Assembly: GCA_015499995.1 (NCBI GenBank)
Contig: JADNRV010000031.1
Span: forward strand, 334,934 to 398,933
DNA length: 64,000 bases
Origin: Flammula alnicola
Taxonomy: Eukaryota > Basidiomycota > Agaricomycetes > Agaricales > Strophariaceae
Reading direction: 5' to 3'
Position 1 is the first letter of the stretch; every line of letters starts with the position of its first letter. The notes under the pieces were generated by a model that worked only from the letters and a program-made list of their open reading frames with translations, was not told where the DNA came from and did not search any database. The position numbers were made by a program, and so were the translations under genes. Shown here piece by piece: positions 1 to 17,815 of the stretch.

Positions 1-3000
1 TGACTGTGAACATCTTCGCTGAAGGAACTCACCTCTTCATCCATGTCTTTCGCATTGTCTGTTGACGTTCGGGCTGATCCGCGTATTGCTTAAATGCAAT
101 GATTTCTTCTAGTTCCGAAAGCATTTGCGCGCGAACCATAACACTAAAGAGAAAATATCAGAATCGGGATTCCCCAAGCCAGCGGACAAAACAGTCACCT
201 GTAAGAACGACCGTAGCCCTCGCCAACAAATGACGTGAGTTCAGGATCAATCAAATCTCGGGCTTTTGCGATGTGGACAAGGGCTTTAGGGAACTGATTT
301 TGATGCACAGAAAGTATGGCACGGTAGAAGGCGCGATCTGGAGAATCTGGTTTCATCGTGGCAATATAGTCGTCCATCTGATCCCATTCATTCAGCGACC
401 AAGCAGCTGCAGCCGCCATCGGCGCAATTTCTCGACGGTCTTCATGGTTGGCATTCGCCCAGTTTTCGTCCACTTGTGCAGCCAATTGATCCCATTCTCC
501 GAGTGCATGCAAACATTTCATGCGCCCTATCTGAACGTCAGGGGCACTTGGGTCCAACTCAGCTTTGCGTTCATAAGCTCCAAGAGCCTCTTGCCAGCGG
601 CCCAATCTTTCGTACCATTCCTCGTGCTTGGTGACGTCATATTGTTCACGGGCAGTAGGAGAGTGCCCCAAGCAGCGTCTGCTGCTGCAGCCTGGTGTTG
701 ATTGAGATCAAAGCTTCGATGACGGCTGGAGATGACTCTGAGAAGTATTCCAATTCCTTGTAATGAAGAGCTTTCGCGTAAGCCATGTACTTCATTGCGT
801 ATTCACCCAATGTGCGGTGCTCAATTGGCAAAGGCTTCTCCTCGTGTTCCATGAATTCAGCCAGGTTCAAAAGGCGATGGATAAGCTCGGAAGGGGCTGT
901 TGTGGAAGTGATTGCTGTCTCAATTGATCGTACAAGATCCTCCTAGAACAGGATGAGGAAGTCTGTTGAGCAAGGATAGAACGCACCTGATACTGATCAT
1001 AAAGTTCACCCCAGCAGGACAAGAAAGCGGCATTAAATAGCTCCTTAGCTAAGGGTGGATGGATGTCGACAAGGCTCATGCAGGCACGAAGAGCATGCGA
1101 AGGTGATTCCTTCATGAATTCGACTCCGATTCTATGCATCCATTCTATCCAGTCATCCCTTGTGGTAACCTGAGACGTGTCCCAAGCTTGTTTGAGATGC
1201 TGTTGGTTCACTTCATCTTTGTGGCTTCTGCCGGGGCAGAGAACTCGGGGGCTTTCGAGTTTTCACTCAACCTACGCAACGAGTTAGTTACACGATAACC
1301 TGCATTTGGCAATACGAACAGCAATTCCAGACACCTGCTTCCTGAGGCAAGCGTTCGCCATTAAGAAGCTTAGAGATCAAGCTCTCATATTTAGGATGGG
1401 GTATACGGTTTCTGAGCAAGCACTACGAGAAAAGATTAGTCAGTCTGAAGATTGTAGCAATGATAACATACCTTGTTTATCGTAGGTACAAATATGGCAA
1501 AGTCAGATCCTAACTGGATGACCAGAGAGCATAATGTATCCATAACCGCCATGCGCAACTCGTTGTTTCCTCCCTCAAGGACACGAACGAGAGGGTGAAT
1601 GATACGCGAAGCATGATCGGAAAAATTAACTCTTCTTGATAAACCATCGATTGTCTGGATGGCTCTCTTGCGCAGAGCTGTTAGCGAATCTGCCCTTTCC
1701 ACGATTTCCTGCGTTCATACGACTTGACAATAATTGGTATGACGAGGTGCAGATACTCCTCTATGTTTGCCCCAAAAGTCAAGAAGGCGTCAAATATCTT
1801 GATCTGGGTATTGATTCGCTTCTCGGTGAGTTCTCCTTCGAAAACCTTGAGCACGAGCGGAAGAATGGATGGGAGGAATGGTTTGAATTCAGCATCCAAT
1901 GCTTTGCCCAAAGCCTCGATCAATGAAACGATGGGAAGCTGAAGTGCGGCGTTCTCCCACAACTCCGTGATGAGACTGAATATGTCTGGCATGTAATTGC
2001 GGACGTGCTGTTTGATAATGCCGATAAGGATCGCCAGTTGTTGCAGATGAAATTCTTGCAGCCTTGCCGCTGAGCCGTAGTAACAGCTGCGAAGGCCGGT
2101 ATAATCTAAGAATATAGCTGAGTTGAAGAACTTGAAGGGACCACCGAGAGACAAACCTGCGGCAGGAAAGTAACACATTTCAAGCCCTGCGTTTTGAAGA
2201 TCGACATGATCGCTTCAATCACCGTATGATGGTGGCTGCTGAGAGCTTGATCTTTGAGGATATCGAGCAGAGACGTGATGACAACGGTCTGGAAGTAATC
2301 GTCGGAAGAAGAAGTTGTGGAATGCTGCGCTACAGGAACTTGGTTTACTGCCGCAACAGCTGTTTCACTCGAGGTGTCATCCTCTGGTCTGTTCTGGGTG
2401 TGGATGAGATAAAAGAAACATATGAAAAATGCAGTTAAGCACCTTTCGCCGATATGGATCCAGGGCACCCAAAATACCCAGGACTTTCACGACTTCGCGT
2501 CGAACAGGTTGGTTACTTTCTGTCTTGAGAATCTTCCCAAGTAAAGGCAGGAGCTGAGGGTATTCCATCAGGGGCGCAATGACATAGCCGGTGCTTGAGC
2601 AGACTTGACCAAGCGTGTGAAGGGCGGCATCACGCTTAATCAACGATGCATCCGAAAGCCTCTGAATGATGACTTGCATTAGTTCAGGGACATGGGGCAT
2701 AGCTTCTTCTCCTCCAACGCAGGTCAATTCGCCGAGACACATAAGAACGTTAGCTGCAACGGTTGGATTGTATCGTTCGCCTTTGGCAGAAGTACCCGAA
2801 GCATAGGCAATGCGTAAGGCTTTATCAGACGCTGCGTGGCGCTGACTAGGAGAGTCAGGAGGCGAGTGCATTCTTCCCGATTTCGCCTAGACCATTATCA
2901 GGAAACAATCATTGGAGTGAAAAAGAAACATACATCACTGTTGAGTACTCCAGCTCTGTAAGTAGTTGGATTAAAGCCTTGCGCAAGGAAGGCATAACGT

Positions 3001-5335
3001 AGGCCGGATTGTGTTTCGCAAGCCGACCTATCAACCCCACAGCCGTGACACGGTTCTCAAACACTTCGTCGTTCAGGGCAATAAAGAGTGACCTAATGTT
3101 CTCTGCTTGTGCCAGATGTTTGTCGAAGCGTTCATGAAGGGACGCCAAAACCGTTTGCCGTATGCTGGCATCTGATGAACATAGTTGGTCAGCAAACCAT
3201 TTGCTTGTAGTGAAAAATCATTCATTACCCGGATCGGCAATGCCGACTGTCAACAATTTATCTAGAACGTCGCTAATGACCTCTATCGCATGGCTACTGG
3301 CTTGATAGCATATTGGATCCTTGACGAAAAGTCGGCAACATGTCAACGCAGAAGCTCGTCGGACTTCCGGATTGTCATCCTCTAGATAAGGAAGAGCGCA
3401 ACTGCGGACAAACTCGTTCAGGACGTGGCCTGACAGGGAAATGGTCAGCATACATAAGGTATCGTACAGAGATTGACATACCGCTGAAATCGAAAGAACC
3501 TAACGTGGTCAGCGCTAATGTAATAACCTCCGGGCTTTTGTCGACCCCGTTAATCTAAGAGGGAAATAAGTTATTGATAGGGCAGCTTTATTGGTTTTTA
3601 CCTGGGTCGGATTTAAATCTCTATTTATAACCGTCATCTCACTTCTTCCGAGCGAGGGTGGGGCTCCCAGAGGTTTGTAGGGTTGCCCACTCAGAATGAC
3701 GGACAACAGATCCAATAACCGATCTAAAAGTCATACCTTAAAGATTGTTTTATCAAGACAGGTAATCATGATTCACCTTGTATAGTTTTCAGAAGAGGAG
3801 GAATGCACTTCGCAATGGCAACGAGAGCTTGAACAAGGGGTTCACTCAAACCACAGGCCAGCATAAGATCGAGTTGGTCGTGTAATAGTTTTGTAAGATT
3901 AGGGCCAACGGCAGATGCTAGCATGCCAACGCATTGAAAAATGGGTTCTTCGGAAGGTGCATTTTTACGCCTGGACACCGCATTGAGAGGGGGAAAGCAT
4001 TATAAAGGTTGGGTACTTACCCTCTTCCCTGCAGTCCTAACTTGATTTGCATCATAATGGAATCGAGGAATGGCTTCATGTCGCTTCCAACGGCAGTGGC
4101 GGTGTGCCCGATTGCAATAAAAGCTGCAAAATAGAGTAAGACAAGGCCTGGTTGCAAATGAACTTAGTCATACCGAATGAGCGTTCGTTTGGCTTTTCGA
4201 GCTGTGTTAAGAGATGTGCCATTGCTTTATGGAGGAAATGTTCAGTGAAAGTCTGTGTATCATAAGCCGCCAGTGACGGGATCATCGTGATAACCATTTT
4301 TCGAACAAGGAGGTCGCGATGCGATTTGAATTTAAGAATCTGGTCTGCAGTATCGAGAAAGTTCTCCTTCATGAACTAGAAACGAATTCTCGTTAGGATA
4401 ATGGCTAATTGAGGGTGCCAAATGGACCTACCATGCCAGCATGGAGCAGCAACTCGCGATAAGTCAGTAAGGAACCATGGATAACCTCAGGCTGCGTTTG
4501 CTTCAAGCCCATTTGCGCGTCTTGCAGAATCTTGGACAAATAGGGAGTGCGCGCCTGGCGTTCTCGTTGAGTGACAATTTCTAGGCAAGCTGCAAGCAGT
4601 TCTGCGGCTCCTTCCCTGACAATAACGCGTTGATCTCGAAGAGGGACAAGGATATTGTCGAAGACGATTCCGATGTGTGAATGAAAATATGTTGGGCTGT
4701 TTCTCGCGAGTTCCTTTAGAATTAAGACGCCAGCATATCGAGGTGACTCTTGCTTGTCCGGTTGCATCAACTCAACTGCGGCTGGCACCTCAAAGTCCAT
4801 AAAGCGCTCCCCGAATGCCGATCCACCGATCTCCGCAATTTGACCCAAGGTCTTTGAGGCTGCAAGCATAAGGTTCATATCGTGATTGGGGAGGAGGTGT
4901 TTGACATAGTTGTAGAAGCGGAAGAGATTCCTTTTGGATTCTATGGTTTCTTCTTGATCAATGTCAATAAGTTTCTCTGTCGAACAGTCATCATAAGTAC
5001 GCCTGCACTCAGGGCTAGGTTGAGTAGCATACGCGCCTATTGCAAGTAGACCACCAAATGCGTCAACAACATTCTGACTGTGCGTGAGTTCAAATAGCCT
5101 TCGGTTAATGTTGTCGTCCCAGAGCTTCGAAGCAGCATCGGAAGACATCTCCGCGATAGACATCGATACCTAAAGCAATCCATTGAGTTCGAACAAGCGC
5201 TGATAATGCAAAAGTACGCACGAATCGCCGCAACTCCTCTGCTGATTGTAATCTGGTTTCTGCATTTCTATTCTTCAGACCGCTGAATATTTGGTTCAGA
5301 CGTTCAGTCTGCGTCGATTGCGCAGCCGAAGCCAT
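1..5335 (-). CDS. TOR: TOR serine/threonine kinase (PIKK), 5' part; continues past left edge
   Basis: Target of rapamycin is the catalytic core of TORC1/TORC2 and couples nutrients to growth. The reading starts at an ATG at 5335 ([20 protein letters not shown]) and runs leftward through many short introns. From about 5300 to 1400 the exons encode HEAT-repeat helices. From about 1200 to 1 they encode the FAT domain, for example the blocks around 800-700 ([20 protein letters not shown]) and 640-200 ([20 protein letters not shown]), which are characteristic of TOR rather than ATM/ATR/TRRAP. The FRB, kinase and FATC domains must lie left of position 1, so the gene is partial only because of the window edge. 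I saw no frame break. The next gene upstream is cytochrome c heme lyase, same strand. Confidence 0.93.
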
Positions 5336-6071
5336 GGTCCGCAGAGAGGATGTTGGAACGCGCAACGGAGCAATGGTGACGGTGCCAAAACAGGCTTTCC
5401 AAGCAGTTATTTGGCGTTGTTTTATCTTGTTGGTAACAGGGATACGACGGGCCCGACGGCAAACATTATGCTGTGTACTCCCTTTGGACCTTGGACAGAG
5501 CTTCAACTTGTTATAATTGTTACAATATGACATCTGCCTACGCTTACAAGAGACTAAGGCAAATCTAAAAAGACTACCTCGACAGACCAGTATTAGGTGA
5601 ATGGAAGAGAGACTGGGGTATGCAAGGGCGAAAACCGTTAGGTGCATAGTGAAATAAGTGAAAAAAAAGCTAACGCTTCCGTTGTCGAACTCGATATCTA
5701 CGACGCTTTTTCAAGACAGAAACACGGACCCAGTCAGGCTGGGCATTGCGTGTCATGTCAATCAAGAATGTGTACAATTTGCCACTACTCAGCGTCTTCC
5801 TAGCATCAACTCCGTCCACTCGTTGCTAGATTGACCATATGTTCTGTCTGAATAGAAATTAAATCCGCAAGAAAACCCATCCACGACTCCAAGGATGAAC
5901 TGATAAGGACTTCAAAGGATCTAATCGTTAACGGGATTTCGCTTCCATATATTAAGCAACCTCGACGGAGGTGGAATATAAATCTAATAGAAAGATGAGT
6001 GATGGTATATATTAAAATAAACAAAACACGACGACTACGAATCAAATAAAGGGAAAGGGACAGGTCGCACG
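5336..6071. other. Intergenic region upstream of TOR
   Basis: About 740 bases between the TOR start codon and the heme lyase stop codon. It should hold the TOR promoter and the 3' UTR of the heme lyase gene. The stretch 5930-6040 is AT-rich. I see no convincing coding exon, RNA gene or repeat. Confidence 0.5.
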
Positions 6072-7003
6072 TCAGGAGGACCTTGATCCAGGAGGTCGGT
6101 TGTTATCACGGAGACTCGCCCACACCTCTTCAGTCGCGACCGCAATACGATCCTTGACACTTCCGAAACTATCAAGCGCTGGTCGAACATCCAGGGAGAA
6201 GACAGGCGACCCATCAGGTTCGGGTGGCGCTGAATAGTAGTCAATGATATATCGAACTTCTTCGCCAGTTTTTGAGCGACGGACGATCCAGTCATGACGG
6301 TCGAATGGCGGTTCCGTACTGTATACAGAATTGAACTTTTAGTCACATGCTTGCTTCACAGGTGAAAATATTCACTTGAAACGAGAGGGTAGAAGCCATC
6401 CAGCAAACATCCAGAAGCGCGCCTTCGGGGAGATCTCGCCTGGACGGCCTTTAAAACGCGTAAGTGCTAGATCATTTTCGCTGGAAAAAGGGACAATCAG
6501 CACACAAGAGGACTCGAACAAAATATAAGCTCCTACGTGTTACGTCTTCTTTCCCATTTCAAAACTTCCTCCCAAGCTTCTTCATTTAGAAAGTTGTGTA
6601 TCTCGACCATGGTTTCGATGTGCTCCTCCGGCGTTTCCCAGCCTTTCCGTACCAGGGCGTTATAGAACTGTTGGGGTGACGGATACTCCCATTTTGCGGC
6701 TTGGTCACGGGGGATGGAGGATTCTGTTCGCAGTGTAGGCAGTTGAATAGTTTGATCCCTCGCAGGAGCCTGTGTCAGAGAAGGCATTTGGTTCAGAGGA
6801 TTGATAGCATCGTGGTCTATGGGGCATTGGGCGGGTTTTGGAGACGGGTCATGTTCGATAGGACATTGGCCTGCATTTGAAGACGAAGAAGGGTGAACGG
6901 GAGGTGGAGACGGTGCTGCTGGTTGTTCATGAGGAACAGGACATCCTGAGCTAGGTATTTTTGGCGACTGAGTAGGTTCTATCCGTGAGCTTGTCTGACC
7001 CAT
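6072..7003 (-). CDS. CYC3: Holocytochrome c synthase (cytochrome c heme lyase)
   Basis: Attaches heme covalently to apocytochrome c in the mitochondrial intermembrane space. The start at 7003 gives MGQTSSRIEP, followed by heme-lyase Cys-Pro motifs (GCPVPH near residue 17, then QCPIEHD and QCPIDHD). The family block PSPQQFYNALVRKGWETP lies near 6690-6640. Introns were placed by frame at about 6536-6481 and 6385-6328. The next blocks are ENDLALTRFKGRPGEISPKA and FDRHDWIVRRSKTGEEVRYI, then the DYYSAPPEPDGSPVFSLDVR segment before the stop at 6072. The length of roughly 270 residues fits fungal enzymes. Three CP motifs rather than the usual two is mildly unusual. No frame damage was seen. Confidence 0.93.
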
Positions 7004-7479
7004 GGTCGAATAAGATAAAAAGGCAAAGAGAAGATAGTCGCGACTTCGCAAGTCGACCAGTGTCCTTGGAGGGATTCGGAATCCAAAAAAATGTCGAGCG
7101 CGTCGGATGGATGCCTCCTAGTCACGTGTAAAAAGGGCATTTCTCGCAAAACTTTAACTTGATTGGACCCGTACAATATTTTCCCGTCTTGTCTCTACTC
7201 GGATTAACTTAGCGGAAAATATTGGTGAAACGGGTTCCATAAGTCCAATACTTGCCAACATTGAGGCCTGAGGTCCCACTCTTCCAGATATCCAGTGGTA
7301 TACCGGGAAGAGCTTGCAAGAACCCGCTGATGATCTGAAAAGGACCTCTGGAGGCGGCAAGATACCGCTCGTAAAGATATATTTGGGGCCATTTCAAAAC
7401 TTGATACAGATGTCCAATAACCGAAATTGACTTCATACAATTCTTTCTTTCAAGCAACGATCCCAACATATCCAGATCG
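7004..7479. other. Intergenic, between heme lyase and DAK
   Basis: Contains the 3' end of the DAK transcript and the heme lyase promoter. A 75-codon ATG-initiated minus-strand frame (7209-7436) is open, but I recognise nothing in it and do not call it a gene. Confidence 0.4.
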
Positions 7480-9951
7480 TCAGGCGGCCACGAGGTGCTC
7501 CAGAATGGTTTTGATCCCCCATGCTCCAGGATCCGCGACTTGCTCCTTCTTCAATCTATCGCCTTCCACATATGCGCTCCTTCCTGCCTTGGCAGTCAGG
7601 TTTTTGGTAGCCTCAGCCGCTTTAGCAGATGCTGTGGCGGCTTCCCTATAATTGTTCTTTGTGTCGTTGAAGGTCTCAATAAACGCAGCCAGCGGGTCAA
7701 CAAGGGTACGCGAAGGCGGTCGTGCACGCGTGTATGTGTACAAGTTGGCGAGAGCCGCAGTCAAAGCCTTGCCCCAGAGCTCTCCTGTCACTTCTCCGCC
7801 TTTGGGCGCATTCGCTTGCAGGCCTTGAGCAAGACCCGAGAAAAATATGCTAGATGGATAAATGGCGTTGAGATGTCAGACATGTTCATAGATGAAAGTT
7901 GCAGCCGTACGAGTACAAAGCACCGCTCGTTCCACCCATAACCTCTTCTGCGACTTGTGAGATACTGATGATGGAGCGAACAAGATCATCTCCAGATATT
8001 TCTCCAGCATCGATCTTAGCAAGGACACCTAACAGGTAGAAAAGAAATATCCAGGTTCTTTAGGGAACAATTAATTTTAGAAAACATGCAAAAGTACCTT
8101 CGGATCCAGCCTGATGGCAGATTTATCAAAGCGTCAATTAGCAAGAAGATCGATTGAGTCGTGTAGCGCTTACCTTCAAAGTCAGACCACAATCTCCGTC
8201 ACCAGCGATAGAATCCATTCTTGTGATCTCTGGTTCGGCTTTGATCAAAGCATTAGCAGCACGTTTAATACTCTCAACGAATGTCTTCGGGTCCGGTACG
8301 GTGATACGCCCGACATTACTCTGGCTGCTTTCTGTCTGCATGGAAGGAGCGCTCTGCTTTGACTCTGGCAAAGGGGCAGCACCCGAAGCCCACTTCCATC
8401 CTGGGACCTCAGGTTTGTCATCCAAAAGAGACAAGATGAGGTCAGCGCGAGGGGCGTCCTTTTCACCCTCTGCAGGCAACAACAGCAAGGTGAAGAAAAA
8501 CCAGGCATATTAAGACTGGTCTGTAACATGCGCAATTTCGCCATCATGTTAATCATAGATGTTCTTCATGATACGTACCATGAAAGTTCCAGATAGAATC
8601 CGACTTGTAGTGAAATCACGGGCGTCCAATTCCCTTCGTACCTCGGCGACTATTCCGCTCAGTTCAAGTTCGCTCAGTCCTCCAAGGTTGTTCACCAGAA
8701 GGACGACATTGTCTTTCGATTTGAAAGGAACAAAGGATCGATCAGGATCTAATGTCGACGTCAAGAAGTCCAATAGTTGTGAGACAAGCTCTGACAACTT
8801 TGGGATAGGCGACAACCGGCTGTGTCCACTTTCATTATGAATGCCCAAGCCTATTTCGATTTCAGAAGGCGAAAGGTCCGAGGTCATTGGCGCAGTGCCT
8901 GGGACCTAAAAAAGTGCAGGGCTAGAAACATAATTTATAAAGTTTCGCTGAGAAGGTGGGCGTACATGAGTGTGTCCAAGGCTAACACCGATAGTTGCTA
9001 TCCGGCTAGCAACCCATGTCGCCATGGAGTATACCTCATCAAGGCTGCCACCTCGATGAGCTAATGCTCCTGCAATCTTATAGACCAAGACGGTGCCTGC
9101 CAGACCCCTACAAATTGAAAATCATCAGAAAACGATTATCTCGAAGGTGGCTAAATCCTACCGTCTGCCAACGATCTTCCCTTGCTCTCTGCCAACAGCG
9201 ACATCGTCGCCGACGATGACAAATTTGAGGCGCTGGGCCTTTCCCGGATGTTGAGCAGCATATTGTTCTTTCGCGAGTCCAAAGTTGAGCACGTCGCCTG
9301 TATAGTTTCTAACGACCATGTGAGTTTGATCGCCGGATTCCAAACTGACGTCAGAGATCGACGACATACTTGACGATGATGACAGTGCTGCGAGGCTGAA
9401 GTCAATATGAAAGGCTTACAAAGGCCATAGAAAAGGAACTCGCCCTTTATCGTTGTCCACGAGGTCAATTCCCCGTCTGACCTGGCTAGCATTGGGAGAA
9501 GCGAAAATATTGCCGCAAACAGCACCTATAATAATAATCCATTGCATACAAAGAAGACCGCCAAAGTAAATTCAGTACGCACCCTTGAGAATGCCTTGTC
9601 CTTAATTCATGGATGAGTGGAAACCGCAGAAGCTGGTGTAGGACACGAACCTACGAATCCAGCATGAGCGGGCTCATGCCCTGAGCCACCTCCGCACATG
9701 AGCGCGACCTTTGAGCGATCGTTAGACTTGACATAGACAACTAAAAAAAGAACAATGAGTTCGAATCGTATTTCTGGTTTCTCCAAGGTACTTTTATTCT
9801 GGGAATCAAGAGCGAGCTGGGGATTTAACGCGCATAGACCCTTGAGTGATTCAAGGACGAGAGAAGACGGGGAATTGAGGAGATGTTTGCCTGAATTCTG
9901 ATGTTAAAAAGGAAATGGAAGGTATTACAGAGACGCACTCTGGATGGACAT
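7480..9951 (-). CDS. DAK1: Dihydroxyacetone (glycerone) kinase
   Basis: Phosphorylates dihydroxyacetone with ATP in glycerol catabolism and DHA detoxification. I chose the ATG at 9951 because the donor GTGCGT just after it joins, in frame, to the conserved KHLLNSPSSLVLESLKG start of the DhaK domain. DhaK landmarks follow: CGGGSGHEPAHAGFVG near 9690-9650, VGDDVAVGREQGKIVGRRGL near 9210-9150, and the block ALAHRGGSLDEVYSMATWVA near 9075-9020 with the His that binds substrate covalently. The C-terminal DhaL domain shows DGDCGLTLK (metal/ATP aspartates) near 8205 and EVMGGTSGALYS near 7930. The protein ends EHLVAA at 7480. Several short introns interrupt it. Both domains are on one chain, as in other eukaryotic enzymes. 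Confidence 0.92.
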
Positions 9952-10253
9952 GACGCTTGGGAAGAAAGGGGAAAGAACGGAGGAAGGAACACTCAAAAGA
10001 CATTTCTGGTAGTTATATGTTTCTAGCATCGATCGTGTGGCCAGCCCGTTCGGCGAGTCGGAGCCTTTAGTGAGGGGTCACGGAGCGTGACTTTCTGTGA
10101 CCACCACGACGCCCACGCGTCAAGAGTGTGCCCTACGAATTAAATAGGGAAGCTTTCTTTTGTTTTTATTTTCTTCGTTTTGTGACCTTTACAATTGCCG
10201 TTATAAAGAGTGGCCCATCGTTCTTTAATTCATTCTCTCGTCCTGTATCGCTC
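9952..10253. promoter_or_regulatory. Divergent promoter region between DAK1 and UBP12
   Basis: About 300 bases separate two start codons pointing away from each other, so both promoters must fit here or overlap. An ACGCGT hexamer lies near 10115 and an AT-rich, T-rich run at 10150-10205 precedes the deubiquitinase start. No element was proven. Confidence 0.5.
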
Positions 10254-14624
<4,371 letters not shown>

Positions 14625-14914
14625 ATATACACCAGATGCACGGTGATGGTCATTATGCACCTTCTGTATTTTACCCATGCTCTGACCGCTGTCGTTACAT
14701 GCGTTGCTAGTACTTTAGTCATTAGTTATTGTATCCATATCTGTAATAATTCTCCTCGGTTTGTTCTGTCGCATATTCCATCCACCGCAATATTCAGTCT
14801 TGTCGTTTTGGTTTACGTATATTTAGTCTGATCGCTATGTCGACGTCACGCGAATGACTTGATCTGCCCGCAACTTGCACGGAGTGCACAACTGAATGAC
14901 CGTGACATGAAGAC

Positions 14915-17162
14915 ATGAATCGAATCCGTCCAAGCCTCTTATACCTTACCATCTATAATCCGACTCTTCGACCGAGTGGACCAATCGAAGACGACAACGA
15001 AGATGCTGAAGAGCAAGCTCACATCCTTTTCTATACCTCCAAGGAAAGAGCGGTCTCGAGAGATCGTATGCTCAGGCAAATTGGGTTGGCCAAGGCACTC
15101 ATCAACTTCGCAGAGTAGATATCCCACCTACCCTTCGTGTTCTCGGCTCATCTATAGCATAAACGATACAGGTTATTTGACTCGGAAAGTTCCTGCGACA
15201 ATGTGCATTCACAATCGAGGCGGATGGTCATGGTTTCCCCGGAGCCTGGTTTCTGGATACATGCAGTCAGTCCCACCACTATCTCATTGCATGGGTTCAC
15301 TCTGACATGGAGTCCAGGGCGTCGAGGTTGCAAAAGTGCCGAGAGTCGCAGATTTGAAGAACAAGCCAAAGCCAAAAGGGAAGGCCGTCGATAAAGGGGA
15401 GAAGGGTCCATTACCTGTATATGACTACGAGGATGGGTCAGTGCATGATGGTGCTCTTCGGGCACATATTCTCAAAGGATATGAACGATTCAAAGTTTGT
15501 CTTGATTTTAAACCCACTCCGTTGATACCGATTCTGATCCCCCGTCCGCATTCTTCTCTACTTTAGCTGGCCCATGGATCTTTTACGTCAATTCTCTCAA
15601 TTCTGGGGCAGCAGGCTCTTGAACTACAGTTAGAAAGATTTTGGACCGTATGGGCCTGGTCCTGGGACTTGGAAGAACGTAGCGAGTTCGGAGAGGATTT
15701 TGGTGAGATGAATCTGAACCCACAATCAATAGCAATGTCTAAGCATCTCCAGGACCACTCCTTCATCCCTGTTTCTCTTCTTTGATACCCATTGTCGATG
15801 AATTCTCCTCCAGCCTGTCGCCCGACACCACGCCAGTTGTCCTGACACGGCTTCATATTATACCATCAGAACGGTACATCGAAGGTCGCTATCCTGCAGC
15901 GCTAGCCGCCCATCTTTCCTCCATGATCCCACCACGAATAAGCGCATCGCGCAGCTCAGATACCCTAAATACTCTCGCGTCATCGGTGGACACGATCAGG
16001 GGAAAACGCCCACCAGAAGCCAGTTCGAAAGGTTCTTCCAACGCTGACGGAGGCGTCAACTTCCTTGGGATGCCGGCCATAAACATGAATATGGATATGC
16101 GGAAATGGAATTGGCCAGGATATCTGACATTTGGGAAGGGAAACTCTTCGAAGAGTTCACCCGATCAATCATCCACCAGCACATCTGAGGAGAAGAAGGA
16201 GGAGCCTTTGCCGGCTCCTGATACCATCCCTAGGGAGCCAAGCCAAGTGGAGGTGGAGGTTAACACAGAGGCTCTCGAGGATGCCATTGCTTCCGATTCC
16301 TTGTCAATAGCGTCGAAAGATAGAAACGGTTTGACCGATAGCGAAGGTGCGACGGATGCATCTCCACCTCCCGATGCTCGCGAAACGGATACTGCTTCAA
16401 ACGGTGACGGTCCTATTGCCCGTGATTTCGCCTTGGAATCTCCGAAGGCCATGACGTCTTCGCGTTCAGAAATATTTTCTAATCATACAGAAGATACACC
16501 TCCGCCGTCACCGCCTCCTTTCCCTGAGTTCGCCATGACGAAACTGCATCTCGCGCCTTATCAAGATCCAACCGTTACCAGAAGAGTAACAATTAGTTAT
16601 TTAATCGTAGTGCATCCATTTTTCTTCCTTGAACCCTCTTTTGATGTCTATGTTGATCATTTAGAGAGCGAACTCATGTTGGCTCTGATAAACACGAAAG
16701 ATGAGATGGACGAAAGCCAGGAGAGTGAAGTAGCCGATCTGCAGATTGCTGCAGAAGGAGCCATGAAGCTGTTTGACGACCTGGAATCGACGATATACGA
16801 TGCTGGTTTGAAAAGGCATGTCGAATCGATCAACTACTTGTCCAGATATTAAATCATCGAATTTTCATAGCGTATCGGACTCTCTTCCGTCAGCTACCAA
16901 GATTCTCCAGCCTCAAGACCGATACCTGATCTCGACTGGGCAATACACACATGGCAGTCCTGGATTTACCTCGACATCGAGCCACCTCTTCAACGCTAAA
17001 GCTATTCTAGACAAGTTTGTATCATCTCAATTTTCAATCGTGATTCAGGCTGCTAAACTATGATCTTCACCTTCTTGTAGAGATCCTGAAATCGTAGAAG
17101 TCTTCTCGCGGGCCAGAATCCTCAGCACTGGCATATTGCGAAACGCGGCCTCGGAGGGTTGA
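14915..17162 (+). CDS. CCZ1: Vacuolar fusion protein CCZ1 (subunit of Mon1-Ccz1 Rab7/Ypt7 GEF)
   Basis: With Mon1, Ccz1 activates the Rab7-type GTPase Ypt7 on late endosomes and vacuoles. The first longin domain is clear: LLYLTIYNPTLRPSG, then ILFYTSKE, and across an intron (about 15115-15172) the family block NVHSQSRRMVMVSPEPGFWI at 15200-15255. A second intron leads to KVPRVADLKNKPKPKGK. The central part (15900-16530) is low-complexity Ser/Pro/acidic linker. A second conserved stretch lies at 16540-17060. I could not fix the splice near 16810-16900 (several weak donors), but the last exon reads in frame from 17083 to a stop at 17160-17162. Domain identity is firm, exact 3' exons are not. 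Confidence 0.8.
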
Positions 17163-17815
17163 CGATTGATACTGAGAAACGGGGTCTGAGGAAGCGGTGT
17201 TCATGGAGGTGTTCAGGAAAGAGACAAGTTTGACCGATGTCGATAATGTGCTGGTTGGGGTAGTGAAGAAGTCTGGGTTGGTGGACGGCACACCGGGATC
17301 CAGATGATACCTTGACGCAATGTACCGTACTTATGATGGCCCCACTCCCTCCCCACTCCAGTGTTCGGGTTCGGGTGGAGCTCTTGCCTCTATGTATGTA
17401 GATGATAGATCTGCGGCTTTTATGTTGTTGTCTTATTTTATTTATCTGAAGCCTCTAGGCTATGGTCAGGAATGGGCGGCCATCGACTATTTTTTCGCGA
17501 CGCCAGACTTTATTATTTTGCTTATAAGTTATCGGTAATGGCAATGGTAGTAATTTTGGCTGACTACGTTACAAAAGCATTTGCCAACTCCAAGCCGGGT
17601 CGTTGCGGGCATCCCTTTTTTGGGAGACAAGGCACTATCTGCTTACCAATCCTGACTGAGGCTGTAGCGCTAACTGGCTGACTCCTTGTTATTCCACCAC
17701 CACCAAGGACCACAACATCAAGAGCAGCGGACTCAAGTTCAAGAATCAAACCCTCACAAACCTTCATATAGGACGACACTTCAAGGATAGGAGAAATTTT
17801 CGTACTTTCAAGTTG
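17163..17815. other. Intergenic, CCZ1 to CCCH gene
   Basis: About 650 bases with no convincing coding frame, RNA gene or repeat. Presumably the 3' UTR of CCZ1 and the promoter of the next gene. Confidence 0.4.

Noticed and set aside
7209..7436. 75-codon ATG-initiated frame on the minus strand downstream of DAK
   Set aside because: Composition is protein-like, but there is no recognisable domain, no splice partner and it lies in an expected 3' UTR.
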